Source: Hysterium pulicare CBS 123377 (lineage: Eukaryota; Ascomycota; Dothideomycetes; Hysteriales; Hysteriaceae). Taken from it: 64,000 nucleotides of DNA. Below are positions 11,401-22,085 of this stretch, piece by piece (positions within the stretch are counted from its first letter, which is position 1; each line of letters starts with the position of its first letter). The notes under the pieces were generated by a model, which did no database searches, was not told the DNA's origin, and saw nothing but the letters and a program-made list of their open reading frames with translations. The DNA lies in the NCBI GenBank assembly GCA_000467715.1, contig AJFK01000658.1, positions 94,820-158,819 of the forward strand, given 5' to 3'. Both the position numbers and the translations under genes were made by a program.

Positions 11401-13422
11401 TGGCTCCAAACAGATTCAAAAGGGCACAATATCACAGAAAAGGATTGGGAAACTCAAAAGGCCGCGATGGAGTCGTTCTATATGGATCAAGATAGAACAT
11501 TAAAGGAGCTAATGGGGGCCATGGTCGATAAAGGGTTTCATGCAACGTAAGACTCTCGCCCAAAAGCCAGCAAGCTTTCACTGAGTTTTGGGAGAACGAA
11601 TCAATACAGGTCTCACTTCATACAATGGGGTTGGTCCAAGAAGGAACGTAGGGAGGATTTGGAAGCCCTCTTAGTTTCCATCGAAAAACGAAAGCAAGCA
11701 GGGAAAAGCAGCGACGTCTTCAAGTGGGGTGAACCAGTGTCGGAAAGGGACCAAAAAAAGATCTATCGTCAAACTCCGCCTTGTCTACGAATGGTATCCC
11801 AAGGTATGTTAGAGGACAGTGTGGACTCTCACGCGAAAACGTCCTAACCTTCTTCAAGCTTTTGATGAGCAGCTTCCCGATGGCTATGTAATCCGCACCC
11901 CCGTATCTACTGGTCAACCAGCATTTGTACCGACTGATCTTCCCTTCTTGGAGTTAGAAGCCCATATCCGTAGGGCATTACAGTGGTCTCGAGCGCCAAT
12001 TGCCCCATGGCCAACCTGGCCTGTTCGCGGTATCGACCTGAGCGCTACGATGCAGCTGCCTTTCCTCGATAGGCAAACTACCAAGCCCCCCAAAGTTGTT
12101 GGCGATAGAGTAGCGAAAGAGAACAACACCAGCCTATGGAGAGGTGACGGAAATAGTGGCACAATCGAATCGCTAGCGTTCGAGCTGTGCCTCTCATCAG
12201 TCTGCGGAATCATAGACTTCTCTAATCCAGTAATTTCGATTCTTTTCTCGAAGTCGTGCAATTTGCACTAAATAGTACTACCATTCATATCTCCGCCATT
12301 ATTAGCGCTGCGCCAGAACACTCGGCTAAGGCCATAGCTCAGAAGCTGTTTCATGCTGCAGTCGAGATGGGAATTGCAAGAATCGTCGAATATCTCTTGC
12401 ACGACAAACCTGCCAAGATATGTGCGGATGAGCAGGTTTGCCACTGTATTTGAGCTAGCATGTCTGTTACGACATAAAGGAGTCATCAAGGTGCTGTTAG
12501 CGCACGGGGTCGACATGCTGAAAACTTATTGTTAGGTCGGGAAATGGAGTTGGTCAAAAAGTTGTATTCGGGTAGTTGAGTAGTTGTAATACAAAGAGTA
12601 GAAAAGGTACAGAGGGGCAGGTGGTTTATATACGCCTGCCAAGCAATGAAGTGACTAATCCGCCACGTGACTATCTCACGTGACCATACTGCATGCGTCA
12701 GGGTTGATTCGCAGTTGTTTAGAGGCTGGAGCCATCATCAATATGGAATTCTCACCCTTACAAGCAGCTGCGATCAATGGAGACATTAAGACTGCCCAAC
12801 TCCTCCTTGACATGGGAGCGGATCCATCCGACTCGAACGCCCTTCTCAAAGCATATTCCACTAACACCCAACTTTTCGAACTACTCTTGAGAAAATTCCG
12901 AGAACGATATCCAAGAAGTCAAAGATCATGTGGCTACGCTGTTCTTAAGATAGCTATTGATTCAAGAGACTTGGATCTTCTCGAGCAACTGCTGAACTGC
13001 GGTATAAATGCCCATATTGGATTGGAAGCCTTGAGATGACTCATCTTCTTCACAATGCTAATGCGGATATCAATTCCGTTCCACACAGAAGTGGTGGAGG
13101 CACCGCACTTCAACTGGCAGCAATTGGAGGTTTTGCGAACATCGTATGCTACTTGCTCAAATTCGGCGCCAAAGTAAACGCGCCAGCGGCCGTTCTGCAT
13201 GGGAGAACGGCTTTAGAAGGGACAGCGGAGCATGGTCGACTTGATACGGTGAAAATTCTCCTGGAAGCCGGAGCAGGCCTTGAAGGAGAAGATCGCAAGC
13301 AAATATCCCGAGCAATCGAGTTGGCCAAAGGAAATGGCCACTATGCTGTTATTGACTTCATTCAATCACACCTGGACGAGCAAGAAGCAATGAGCTTAGT
13401 GGATTTCACTAACTGTGCGTGA
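11401..13422 (+). pseudogene. Clr5-domain ankyrin-repeat gene, disrupted
   Basis: An N-terminal Clr5-type domain is visible (DWETQKAAMESFYMDQDRTL, then HFIQWGWSKK) across a clean intron at 11547-11609; a second intron (11804-11858, TCCTAACC branch) leads to LPDGYVIRTP. The C-terminal half has ankyrin repeats (e.g. LQAAAINGDIKTAQLLLDMGAD and TALQLAAIGGFANIVCYLLK) ending at 13422. Lesions: the ATG at 11401 is out of frame with the Clr5 domain; frames change near 12250-12350; an LTR-like insert at 12530-12704 breaks the ankyrin region; and a further shift lies at about 13036. The Clr5 domain is known from Clr5 of fission yeast and from many fungal ankyrin proteins; the role of most of these is unknown. 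Confidence 0.7.
12530..12704 (-). mobile_element. LTR-like fragment inserted in the ankyrin gene
   Basis: The segment begins TGTTAGGTCGGG on the plus strand. Read on the minus strand it has CACGTG boxes, a TATATAAA box (~12635) and ends CCTAACA, the usual anatomy of a small fungal Copia-type LTR. Its last ~69 bases match, in reverse complement and at roughly 85% by eye, bases 63932-64000 at the right edge of this window. Its 5' end lacks the TGTTAGGGCTTGCA seen in the edge copy, so it is truncated, and I see no target-site duplication. Confidence 0.6.
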
Positions 13423-13942
13423 AATTTGTGGTTAGTATGGTTGCCAATAGGTTGTTCTGGAGGTATCTGATGTTCACTCCTGTTTAGTCCCTTTTGTATA
13501 TAAGATTTGGTGGAAAGTGGTGACCATAGTGATGACTGGGGTAGATGTATGTGTGGCGTGCTGGTTCTGATAGAAAATTGCAGGCAGGTTAATGTAATGG
13601 CGTAATGCGTTGCCCCTTTGTCGCTTCAAAATTGTGTGAAAATACTCGTAGTTGATGGGAAGAGGATCATTGGTTGATGAACATTTTATCCTTGTCCCAC
13701 ACCGAGCTAATGATGAAGCCCTGCGAAGCAAACTTCGGAAGTGAAAGAGTAATAGGGACTCCACCAGTCAAGTTAAAATCCATATGGTTTTCGAAACCGA
13801 AAGAAGAAGATAATATGTACTCGAAATAATATATACAAAACATTCAAACCAACTTTCAAAACCTCCCATTTTCTTTTCCCCACCCCATCCCTCTACCTAT
13901 CACACTTCATTCCACCTTCTCTCTCCTCTCCCCACCCCCATT
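13423..13942. other. intergenic, no gene seen
   Basis: This is the gap between the ankyrin relic and the 3' end of the GH45 gene. It is pyrimidine-rich near 13850-13940 and holds no supported coding sequence. Confidence 0.4.
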
Positions 13943-14645
13943 CTACGCAGCACACTGACACTCCTTATAATCCGTCACCGCCGCCGCCGGACAACTCACC
14001 TCCTCAAAATCAACAACAACATTATCCCCAAACACTTCATCCGTCGCCATAATATCGAAATGATACTCGTACCCATAGTCATTCTCGCCTCCAACCGCCG
14101 GACACCACTGCGCGTTTCCGTTGTTCGGGCAGAGGTTGGTGACCATGACGGTGATGGACTGGCCCGAGACGCCGCCCGTGCCGCACGTCGAGCAGGGGGA
14201 TTTGCCGGTCGAAATGAGTTTGTAACATTTGCCGCAGCCGGAGCCGCACCAGGAGCTGTTGGAGGGGTCGAAGAGGGCTTGGGAACCGGCGGCTGTGTAG
14301 ACGCCTGTAGCTATGCCGGCCTGGTGGAGGCGTTAGTGGTGTGGATCTTTCAGAAGGGGTTTGGGGGTGGTGGTTATATTGAGGAGGGCAATAGCGAGAT
14401 GCCGAGGGAGGTAGACAGGTAAGATAGAAAGGGTAGATATACCTGCCAAGAGAACATAGAGTCTCCACTTGCGACACCGCATCCACAGGCGCCCTTTTGT
14501 CCATCGTAGTAACGCTGTATGATCGAATTAGTACTCAGTCCGAACTCCACTGTTATAGTTAAGAACATACAGTAGTCGTAGCTTGTAAAGCAGAGACAGG
14601 AGCAAGAGCAGCAGCAGCGAGAGCAAAGAAGTTGAACGTCTTCAT
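13943..14645 (-). CDS. GH45-like endoglucanase (small, secreted)
   Basis: Three exons (14645-14571, 14514-14443, 14320-13943) splice in phase to 174 residues. Residues 1-19 are a signal peptide (MKTFNFFALAAAALAPVSA). TTRYYDGQKGACGCG contains the conserved Arg-Tyr-x-Asp of GH45, and YEYHFDI carries the His-Phe-Asp expected for the acid residue; WCGSGCGKCYKL is typical of the Cys-rich GH45/expansin fold. The family cuts beta-1,4-glucan in cellulose outside the cell. The short length and absence of a linker and CBM1 suggest the compact subfamily C type. An expansin-related, non-hydrolytic role cannot be excluded from sequence alone. Confidence 0.85.
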
Positions 14646-15871
14646 TTTGATAGAGAAATGGAAGAGACGAGAGCCGTTCAAACTTCAGAAATGTTCAAGA
14701 TAAGTGTGCTTGAAATAGAAGGACAGAGAGTAGGTAAAGACAAGCTTCCTAGCACCTCTGGCCATCTTATATATTCTCCGCTGCATCAAGGATCATTTCC
14801 CCAAAACCCAGGAAATCTCCTCCTCCATTCCCGTTTCCCACAGCCTAGAAAACATCCTGCCGGCAGCCACTGGGTCCTGCGTATCGTGAAAAGAGTCCTG
14901 ACCGAGTGCCACTAATCTCGTTTATCTCTAGAATGACGGAGACGGCTTCCCACTGAAACACATTGCCCGATCCATACATCAAAATGACGAAGTAGACTAA
15001 CAAAATAGGGAGACGACGTTGGAAGCGATGGTGTACAGCGCAGCATAGCGCAGCATAACAGTAGACTAGAGTCAAGTACTCCCCGGGAATGAAAACCTAT
15101 GAACCGGGTTTCTACAGGACCATGGCCCTATTGTGGCCAAAGTCTCGAAACATGCCTAGTCGTACAAGATAATGATTTGTGGATTTTAGCCGTTTAAATG
15201 AAACGCTAGATCGGGACGGTATTCGAGGATTAGGAGCCGACCTCGAAGTCTGCCAGCTGTTGGCGGTGGTGACGAATGCTACTGAGCTATGATCCCGGTG
15301 GTTAATGCGAGCAGACTCTTTGATTCACATTCGAGTTGTGAAGGGGATGGAGAGTGCGGCATGTAGCACTCGTCAAGGTTTAGCAGGCGTGGGAGATGTC
15401 CTAGGTGTTACAGTGGAGATTATTAGAAACACTTCGGCTTAGAACAACGCTATTCCCTTTACGCGCTGGCATCAGTCGCGGGTCTCTCACACCCGCAAAC
15501 TTCGCAACGACATCACCCCATCACTTCACGACAGTCACTTCATAAAACCCAGTCTTCGTATTCTAGAGGACTCCGTCCACTATGATGATCAGAAGTACCA
15601 GTACATGAATAGGCCACTGCCCGTCTCACCATGGGCCAGACAACCAAAATTGACCACAGCGTCAGTCGACAACCACCGCCGGAGCCCAGGTATCCCCAGA
15701 TCAGCCGCAGAGTCTTCTTAGCCGTACACGATGAAGACATATCGCTCTCCTCTCCTCCGCGTCGAATCCAGCACTCATACGTATCCATGCTCCGGCATTG
15801 TCAACAATACAGAAACGAACACGAGGGAGTCCAGAAAAGAGTAAAGAGAGGGTATGGGGGCGAGTCATTCA
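14646..15871. other. long intergenic stretch, no gene seen
   Basis: These 1.2 kb hold no frame I can support as a gene. The first 150 bp are presumably the GH45 promoter, with TATATATTC near 14768. Open frames near 15540-15870 have no family-like content. Confidence 0.4.
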
Positions 15872-16664
15872 CTACTCGTCACCGCCCTTCTTCTTCTTCT
15901 TGGATGGGGCGGCGGCACCTTCCTTCTTCTGATGCACGACGAAGCGGGTGTAGCTCTCCTCCTTGTCCCACTCGAAGCCAGCGAGGATGGGGTTCTCGAG
16001 CTCATCATCGGCCTGGCGGTGGCACCTGTTAGTACAGAAACTATGCTACGATATCGGGTTCTTGAAGGAAGGCAGAGGGGGGTTTTGGATTACAAGGATT
16101 GAGAGGGCGAAGATATGCTGCCAGTGACAGGGACAATGCAGTGATCAAAGACATACCTTCTTCTTGAATTGCTTGTAGATTGCGTCTAACGCATCCTTGA
16201 TGGTCACGCCCTTGAGGTTCCGTGCAGTGACTTCCAGTCCCAGCGGGAAATGGAGGTCGATCTTCTTGAGCTTTGGAGTGCAGAGGGGCTTCTTCAGGAC
16301 CTCCTTCTCATCCAATGTCGCGGGAGAGGTATTTATCTTCCTGTTGACGATTGGGTCAGCTCTGGATTTGGCTTTGAAGGGGAGGTGACGTCGATTGGGG
16401 ATAGGAAGGGAGAGAGAGACACAAGACGACGTACCAGTTCAGTTTCTGCGTTTCCGGAGCAATCTTGATCTCCGTTCCTTCCTTTTCTGTTCGTACGGTC
16501 AGCTGCACGAAGCGTCGTGCCATGCATGGACGAGCTCACGTACCTAGGTCGTTGATGTTGTAGACGTCCGTCACCGAACTGCTCGTGCGCCGATGGGTCT
16601 TCTTCTGAGGCTGATCGTCGACAAGAGAGTCGACCTTGGTGAGTGGTGCTGGTTCGGCCGACAT
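15872..16664 (-). CDS. DUF6699-like hypothetical protein (165 aa)
   Basis: Four exons (16664-16544, 16486-16435, 16340-16157, 16012-15872) splice in phase to 165 residues. The core LNWKINTSP ... VTARNLKGVTIKDALDAIYKQF resembles the DUF6699 pattern (W-x-hydrophobic strand, then a V-T-hydrophobic-D-hydrophobic-L helix); the C-terminus is a lysine-rich tail (SKKKKKGGDE). The start at 16664 (MSAEPAPL) is preferred because the longer frame upstream looks like leader. The donors at exons 1-3 are GTACGT, GTACGT and GTATGT, which supports the structure. The family has no established biochemical role. Cytoplasmic or nuclear location is likely, as there is no signal peptide. Confidence 0.7.
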
Positions 16665-16802
16665 GATGGCTGATGGCTGATGGCGTGATTGAGGGGTTTC
16701 CAGCAGGGGAGGCAGTGACAGTGATGGAGCAAAGCTGATAGACGATTGAGTTGATGTGAGTGGAGGTGGATTGCGACGATGTCCAGGCACAGCTGTGGGA
16801 GT

Positions 16803-16855
16803 GTGGTGTGAGGTGTGAGGTGTGAGGTGGGAGGTGGGAGGTGGGAGGAAGGAGA
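16803..16855. repeat. GTGTGAG/GTGGGAG short tandem repeat
   Basis: About seven 7-bp units drift from GTGTGAG to GTGGGAG just upstream (transcriptionally) of the DUF6699-like gene. This is a simple-sequence repeat with no further meaning that I can see. Confidence 0.75.
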
Positions 16856-17350
16856 GAAGCAGCGGGCTCAGCAGTAGATGAGGGGTCCGGATGGGCCAGG
16901 AGCTGGAGTCACTTGATCAACGCACCACACACCCACCTGCACACACCACCTGCACCTGCACCCACCACGGCGAGAGGAAGCCACCGAATCGGGGCAAGCG
17001 CACATACCACATCAGTGCCCTGACCATGCGTCCGGGGTAAAATGCGGGGTGAAGCTCCCTCATCGCCCCTGACAAGGCGACGCGTACTGCCGTCCATCTC
17101 GGAGGCATCCTCACCATGTCGGAGCTGCATGGCTTGCGCTTTTCTCCACGCCGTGGACTGCATATCACTGTCAGACCACGCGGAGATGGTTCCTGTGGGC
17201 TCTGCAAAGTCACGCAAAGCTCCTGACATCGTTGCAAATTGCGTGTGGTCCAGGCGACACACCATTTCGCTGTGAACTGATCCTGAACATACTGATCATA
17301 TCATGTTCTTCCTGGACTACGTCGCTGCCCTCTCAACAAGTCCTCCTGGC
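16856..17350. other. intergenic, no gene seen
   Basis: The sequence includes a CACC/CTGCAC-rich low-complexity patch at about 16920-16970. It lies between the upstream side of the DUF6699-like gene and the 3' end of the aldo/keto reductase. No gene is supported. Confidence 0.4.
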
Positions 17351-18580
17351 CTAGGTGTGGCCTTGGATAACCCTGGGTTGATACAACTCCTCCAGATACT
17401 TCTCCTCCTCATCCGTCAAAGTCTTTCCCTTAACATCCAGCGCCTCATCCATCCTACCCACAGAGCTAAACCCAATGATGGGACTCGAGATGCGCTTGTT
17501 GATCCAAGCCAATGCGACCTGGCCCATCTTCCAGCCATGCTTCTTTGCAACCTCTTCCACGCGCTCAACGATCTTCTTGTCGTTCTCCCATTGCGACGCA
17601 TTGAAATTCGGCCCCTCTCTCTCGCCCGCAGAACGAGTCGTGTTGCCATGTTCGGAAGCTGGGCGGGCCAGGTGGCCTCGGTAGAGAGGTGCCCACTATC
17701 GAATACCTCCGTCAGCATGACCACCTCTCGACGACGGAAATTGAAGACGGGGAGAGAACAGAAAAGAGTGGGAGAACTTACAGGCACCAATCCCACACCA
17801 GTGGCATCACAAAACCGATTCATCTCCCTCTCTTCCTCCCGATACAACAGACTATAATGATTCTGCATGCTCACGAACTTAGTCCACCCATGTCTCTCTG
17901 CCACAAACTGCATCTGCGCAAACTCCGTCGCCCACATACTACTCGCCCCAATATACCTAACCTTCCCTCCCTTAACCAAATCATGCAGAGCCTCCATCGT
18001 CTCCTCAATCGGTGTCGCACTATCAAACCGATGAATCTGCAACAGATCGAGATACTCTGTATCCAGGCGTTTCAGGCTCGCGTTGACTTGGTTGAAGATT
18101 GCGGCGCGGGACAACCCGCTTTGGTTGACGTAGTCTCTCAATTTGGGGATTTGGTCGCGGTAGAGCATCGTGCGGACGTCAGGTTCTTCTCCGACGGCTG
18201 CGAAGCATTTCGACATTATGATGAGCTTTTGGCGGGGGATGTCGTATTTCTTGATCGCTTTGCCAATGATTTCTTCGCTGACGCCGTTGGAGTAGACATT
18301 GGCTGTGCGGAACGAGGCATTGCGTTAGCGGAAAGCTCTTCTGATGCCATATAAGGAAATGGATGAGAGAAACTCTACCTGTATCCCATGTATTGATGCC
18401 CTTGTCGTAAGCCGCCTTGAGCAATGGCAATGCCTCTTCCTCCTCAATCACCCACGGTTGCCATGCTTTGTGTCCAATGCTCATCGCCCCAAAAATCGGG
18501 ACCGACACTTTTAAGCCACTCGTCCCAAGCCGCTTGTACTCAGCCTTCTGCTCCTTGATCAGGTCCTCAACACTGGGCAT
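17351..18580 (-). CDS. aldo/keto reductase
   Basis: Exons 18580-18379, 18302-17782 and 17695-17351 join in phase to 355 residues, the normal AKR length. The active-site tetrad is visible: Asp in [12 protein letters not shown] with Tyr following, Lys in LIIMSKCF and His in LLQIHRFD. The third exon supplies [12 protein letters not shown] and the cofactor-binding tail ([18 protein letters not shown]). The protein belongs with fungal NADPH-dependent AKRs related to yeast Yakc/aryl-alcohol dehydrogenases, which reduce aldehydes or ketones in the cytosol; the substrate is unknown. The spliced model removes all internal stops and every boundary is GT-AG. Confidence 0.93.
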
Positions 18581-19354
18581 GATCGCGGTTCAATGGTTAG
18601 CTCGAGGGTGCTGCTCGTTGGTCGGATAGTGGGGTCAATCGAAGGTTGAAGTGCGCAGTATTCGTGGTAGGGAGGAGGGAATGTGCGGACAGGAGGGATG
18701 CCTCCTTCCTTTATACGTTACTGGCGCCATTTTATGGTTGATACCTATGTGAAACCATCTTCTACCGAAGTCGGTAATGCTGCAGAAGGCCCTCTTGCGG
18801 GCTTTGCGGCGATAGCTTCTTAACATCAGTGCGGGGCAGCTTCTCGACATCGACGACGTCACTTCATTGGTGGAACGGGTAAATATTGACTTTGTGCTGC
18901 ATCTCCCACCTGGTTTGATTTCTAATCAAACTCTCTACGTGGGGACTCTTGTAACTTAAGTGGAACATACACCACAGCAGATTGCCCGAAGAAGCAAGCA
19001 TCTAGGGGAATGCTGGGGTCGCGAAAGCAGAGATCGTCAGGATAACGCAGCAAACATAAGATCGCAAACAAGCTTTACCCATCTGCCGGGTCGAATCATA
19101 TGTGCTTTGAACTTCTGAGCTCCTTCCTACGACAACCGGGATAGATCATCGTGCATCACTCGGAAGTTACTTCCAGTGCTACCAGTTTGCAATGAAAACC
19201 ATGGAGGAAGGGCAAGATTGTGTGCTTGTGCCGATCATGGTATTGACCTATTCAACACTGTTTTGGAGCTATAACCCCGAAGGCGCCCGTTGGCATTCCG
19301 CAATGCAAAAAAGCTCAGATGCCCCTGAAAGAAACCCGCACCCTATGAACCCAC
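18581..19354. other. intergenic, no gene seen
   Basis: This is the AKR promoter side followed by the 3' flank of the L9 gene. I see no coding sequence, RNA gene or repeat. Confidence 0.4.
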
Positions 19355-20681
19355 TCAGTCTTCAAGAATGTTGCCTCGCTCCGACACGTAAAGACCGTCC
19401 AAGAACTTTCGAATATCCTTGTTTCGGACTCGGCATATTTGCTGGAGATCGGCGGCACTCTGGGATACGTCCTCAAGGCTCTGCAGTAGAAGTGGCGTTA
19501 AAACTGAACGACTATCTGGGGTTATGGGGTTTCTTACGTTGCCCGTAAGTTGCAGCTCGTCCTTCACATTCTTGGAGGCTTCGACGTTGACGCCTGGGCG
19601 CATTGTCACTCGTCGAACAATCTTCTCACTGGAATGAGTGTTAACAACCGTTTACTATCAGTCTAGGTAAGTGAAGCGTACCCAATGAAGTTCCTGATCT
19701 CGACCTCGAAGCAATCGGTGTCCTTGTTCTTCTCAAGGTTGACGTTGATAGGAAAACTAAACACAACAGTCAGTATGCTGAGTAGTATAAGTTGTACACC
19801 TTGGCAAGTCCGGTCGCAGAATTGTCAACGCGGAAGCACTACACAAGCCATGAAGACATGCGTGGTCTGTATCTGTTTGCCCTGTGCTTCCATTGTTGTA
19901 ATGACCCGCAAAACTAGAGTGGACTTCGACAGGGGTGTGTAGGAATCACAGCGATTGCGAGGAGAGGAGCAGGCGAACATACTGAGCATAGACATAACGC
20001 ATCCTGGATCATATAGTTAGCCTGAAGTCACCATGTAAGAAGTTAAGTGTGGCATACTTGTATTTGAATCCCTTCGTAACACCAATGATCAAGTTGTTCT
20101 ACTCTTAGTTAGTTGCCTGCAGCCGAGAGCAGCCAAACAACGTACAATGATCGTTCGGACGGTTCGGAGGGTAGCGACACTCTTTCGTGATCCATGGTGA
20201 AGCTCGATTTTAATGAGGTCCTTCTTGGGCTGTTCCAAATCCTTTAGTTACGACCGCGACAGGTATTCCAAGTTCCAAACGTACGTGAGTGAAGCTAACA
20301 GCCAGATGGCCGAGCGACTTGGACAGTTTGCCCTAGAGCATATGAGTATGGCTTGCATTCGTAAATCCGACGATGTCGCACTCACACGAGGGCCTGGAAT
20401 AAGTTAGCGACTGCAAGCAGTTTCAGCCAGACCATCCATTTCAAAACGCACCTTCAACTACTACATTCCTGGTCTTGATTGCGACCTTGACCCCCTCGGG
20501 GATATCAAGCAATTCCTCCGAATGTCTGTTTCGTTGTGGTCAGCGAGTGCCAATTCGAAGCGAATACATTTGTCGAAATAGTGGTAACGCAGGAAAAGGT
20601 TTGCGGCAGCCAGAGTTGTCGAGCGGGCTAATATTTGGGTATATATGATGGAAGTTCGGAATATGCGTACATGTATTTCAT
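19355..20681 (-). CDS. RPL9: 60S ribosomal protein L9 (uL6)
   Basis: Ten exons splice to 192 residues: 20681-20671, 20525-20452, 20393-20386, 20332-20285, 20229-20146, 20098-20058, 20003-19983, 19756-19682, 19628-19538 and 19480-19355. The protein reads [55 protein letters not shown] and [14 protein letters not shown], all hallmarks of eukaryotic L9. It is part of the large ribosomal subunit near the GTPase centre. Exon 1 is only 11 nt and exon 3 only 8 nt, yet both are needed for GPRGKLSK. Only about 140 bp separate its start from the regulator relic upstream, so its promoter is short or overlaps that relic. This is the strongest housekeeping landmark in the window. Confidence 0.97.
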
Positions 20682-20822
20682 CTTGAACGGGTTGCGGAGT
20701 GTCTCGGGTCGTTGTCGTCGAATTCGATAATTGTCGTAAGAGCTTTGTGTGGGCGGGAAGGGGAAAAACAATTTGTCCGTACAGCGAAAACTACTAAGCT
20801 ATTGTGGGACACTAGCTCGATT

Positions 20823-22085
20823 TTAACCACCCTTCCCTACCACCAGCATCACGATTTGCAACAGAAGAGGTATCTTTTCCATTGGAAGCATTTGAATTCT
20901 CCCCATCCACGGCATCAATGGTCCGCCCTCGAGTGCAGCCGTTTCCACCTCCATCCGCGAAACCGAACATTCTGTTCCAGCCCAAATTCTGAGCATCGCA
21001 TTTGCCTGTTCGCATGACCATCTTTTGAGAAACTCCGCTTGGTCCCTGAATTCGTTTGGAATCTCCTTCTCAGTTCTTTGGCATCTCCACCAAGCCCCAA
21101 ATGAAAACTGCAGCGCAGAAATAAGGAGTAGAGGGCCAAGTGGCATGGGATCCATTAGTTGCTCTGCATACTGTACCGACATAGCTACATAATCTGCTGC
21201 TGTCATGTCTTCTTCCGCCAACAAATTCGAGTTGAAAATGGTCGAGAAAGGGAATATAGCACATAAGGTTTGGCAAAGACCAAGTAGTATGATCCGGCAA
21301 TAGCAATAGCGGCTCATATTCTCGAACACGTTGATCGAGTGGAATTGAATTGACTCGGGAATATGTTTTGTGAGAACTTCGCATCCCGTGGGCACCAATT
21401 CTGCGAATTGATGCAATGCACCCGAGATGAGGCTGTCCAAATTACTCAAGTAGAGTCTTTCTGCGAGTTGAAGGGCTTCTAGCCCAAGATCGATATTGGT
21501 TGGATCCTGTCGCAATTCGCGGACTAACCTCACTAACCGTGGCAGGCGAATAGTCTGCTGCATGATTGCCTACGAAGCAGTTTCGCAAAAGGGACACTCT
21601 AATGCGTATTCAGGTGGCGGAAAATAAAGCCATGCAGGGGAATCATAGGCAGAATCCGTTCCCCCGAGGAGACAATCTGCCAACTGAGAGGAAACTTATC
21701 AGTAGCCGCAGTATCTCTCAGTAAATGATAGAACGACTTACATCATGGGGCAAAGAAGAATAGAAAAGTGAACGGTTCATATCATCCTCGCCTACCTCAG
21801 GGCCACGTGCAACTAATAGCTGGGTCAGACCGCGGCAGTGGGAATACCCAACGGTTCGTTCCCAGTCCCATGAATGACTGCTCATATTGTAAGCTCCTGC
21901 GTACTCTACTGCATAGCAAGCTTACCTCGAAGGCAAAAAGTAGTTTCACGGCAGCCAAAGTCTCACTAGATGGCCTGCATCGATCATCTCCTGTAAGTGC
22001 ATGCCGCAAGCTTCTCAAAGCTTTGGAGTACTGCGCTCGAGCAGCTACTATATTCCTCTCGGACGTACGCGGAGAAGAGAGTCAA
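20823..22085 (-). pseudogene. Zn2Cys6-type regulator C-terminal relic, no DNA-binding domain
   Basis: The minus strand carries the C-terminal regulatory part typical of fungal Zn2Cys6 factors: RAQYSKALRSLRHALTGD, an intron, then DWERTVGYSHCRGLTQLLVARGPE, another intron, LADCLLGGTDSAYDSPAWL and finally a 246-residue open stretch from 21563 to 20823 (LPRLVRLVRELRQDP ...). TAG at 21570-21572 interrupts the frame just before that last part. Upstream of about 22085 the frame closes and no CxxC zinc-cluster or linker is present. I infer a 5'-truncated, inactivated copy. A separate short protein from the Met at 21563 remains formally possible. Confidence 0.55.

Noticed and set aside
12530-12704. A complete solo LTR with target-site duplication in the ankyrin gene
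   Set aside because: The expected first ~14 bases of the LTR are missing and the flanks (cttat / gggtt) do not match, so only a fragment is claimed.
15854-16102. Hydrophobic plus-strand frame (leucine-rich, 82 residues)
   Set aside because: It is the antisense image of the lysine-rich 3' exon of the DUF6699-like gene.
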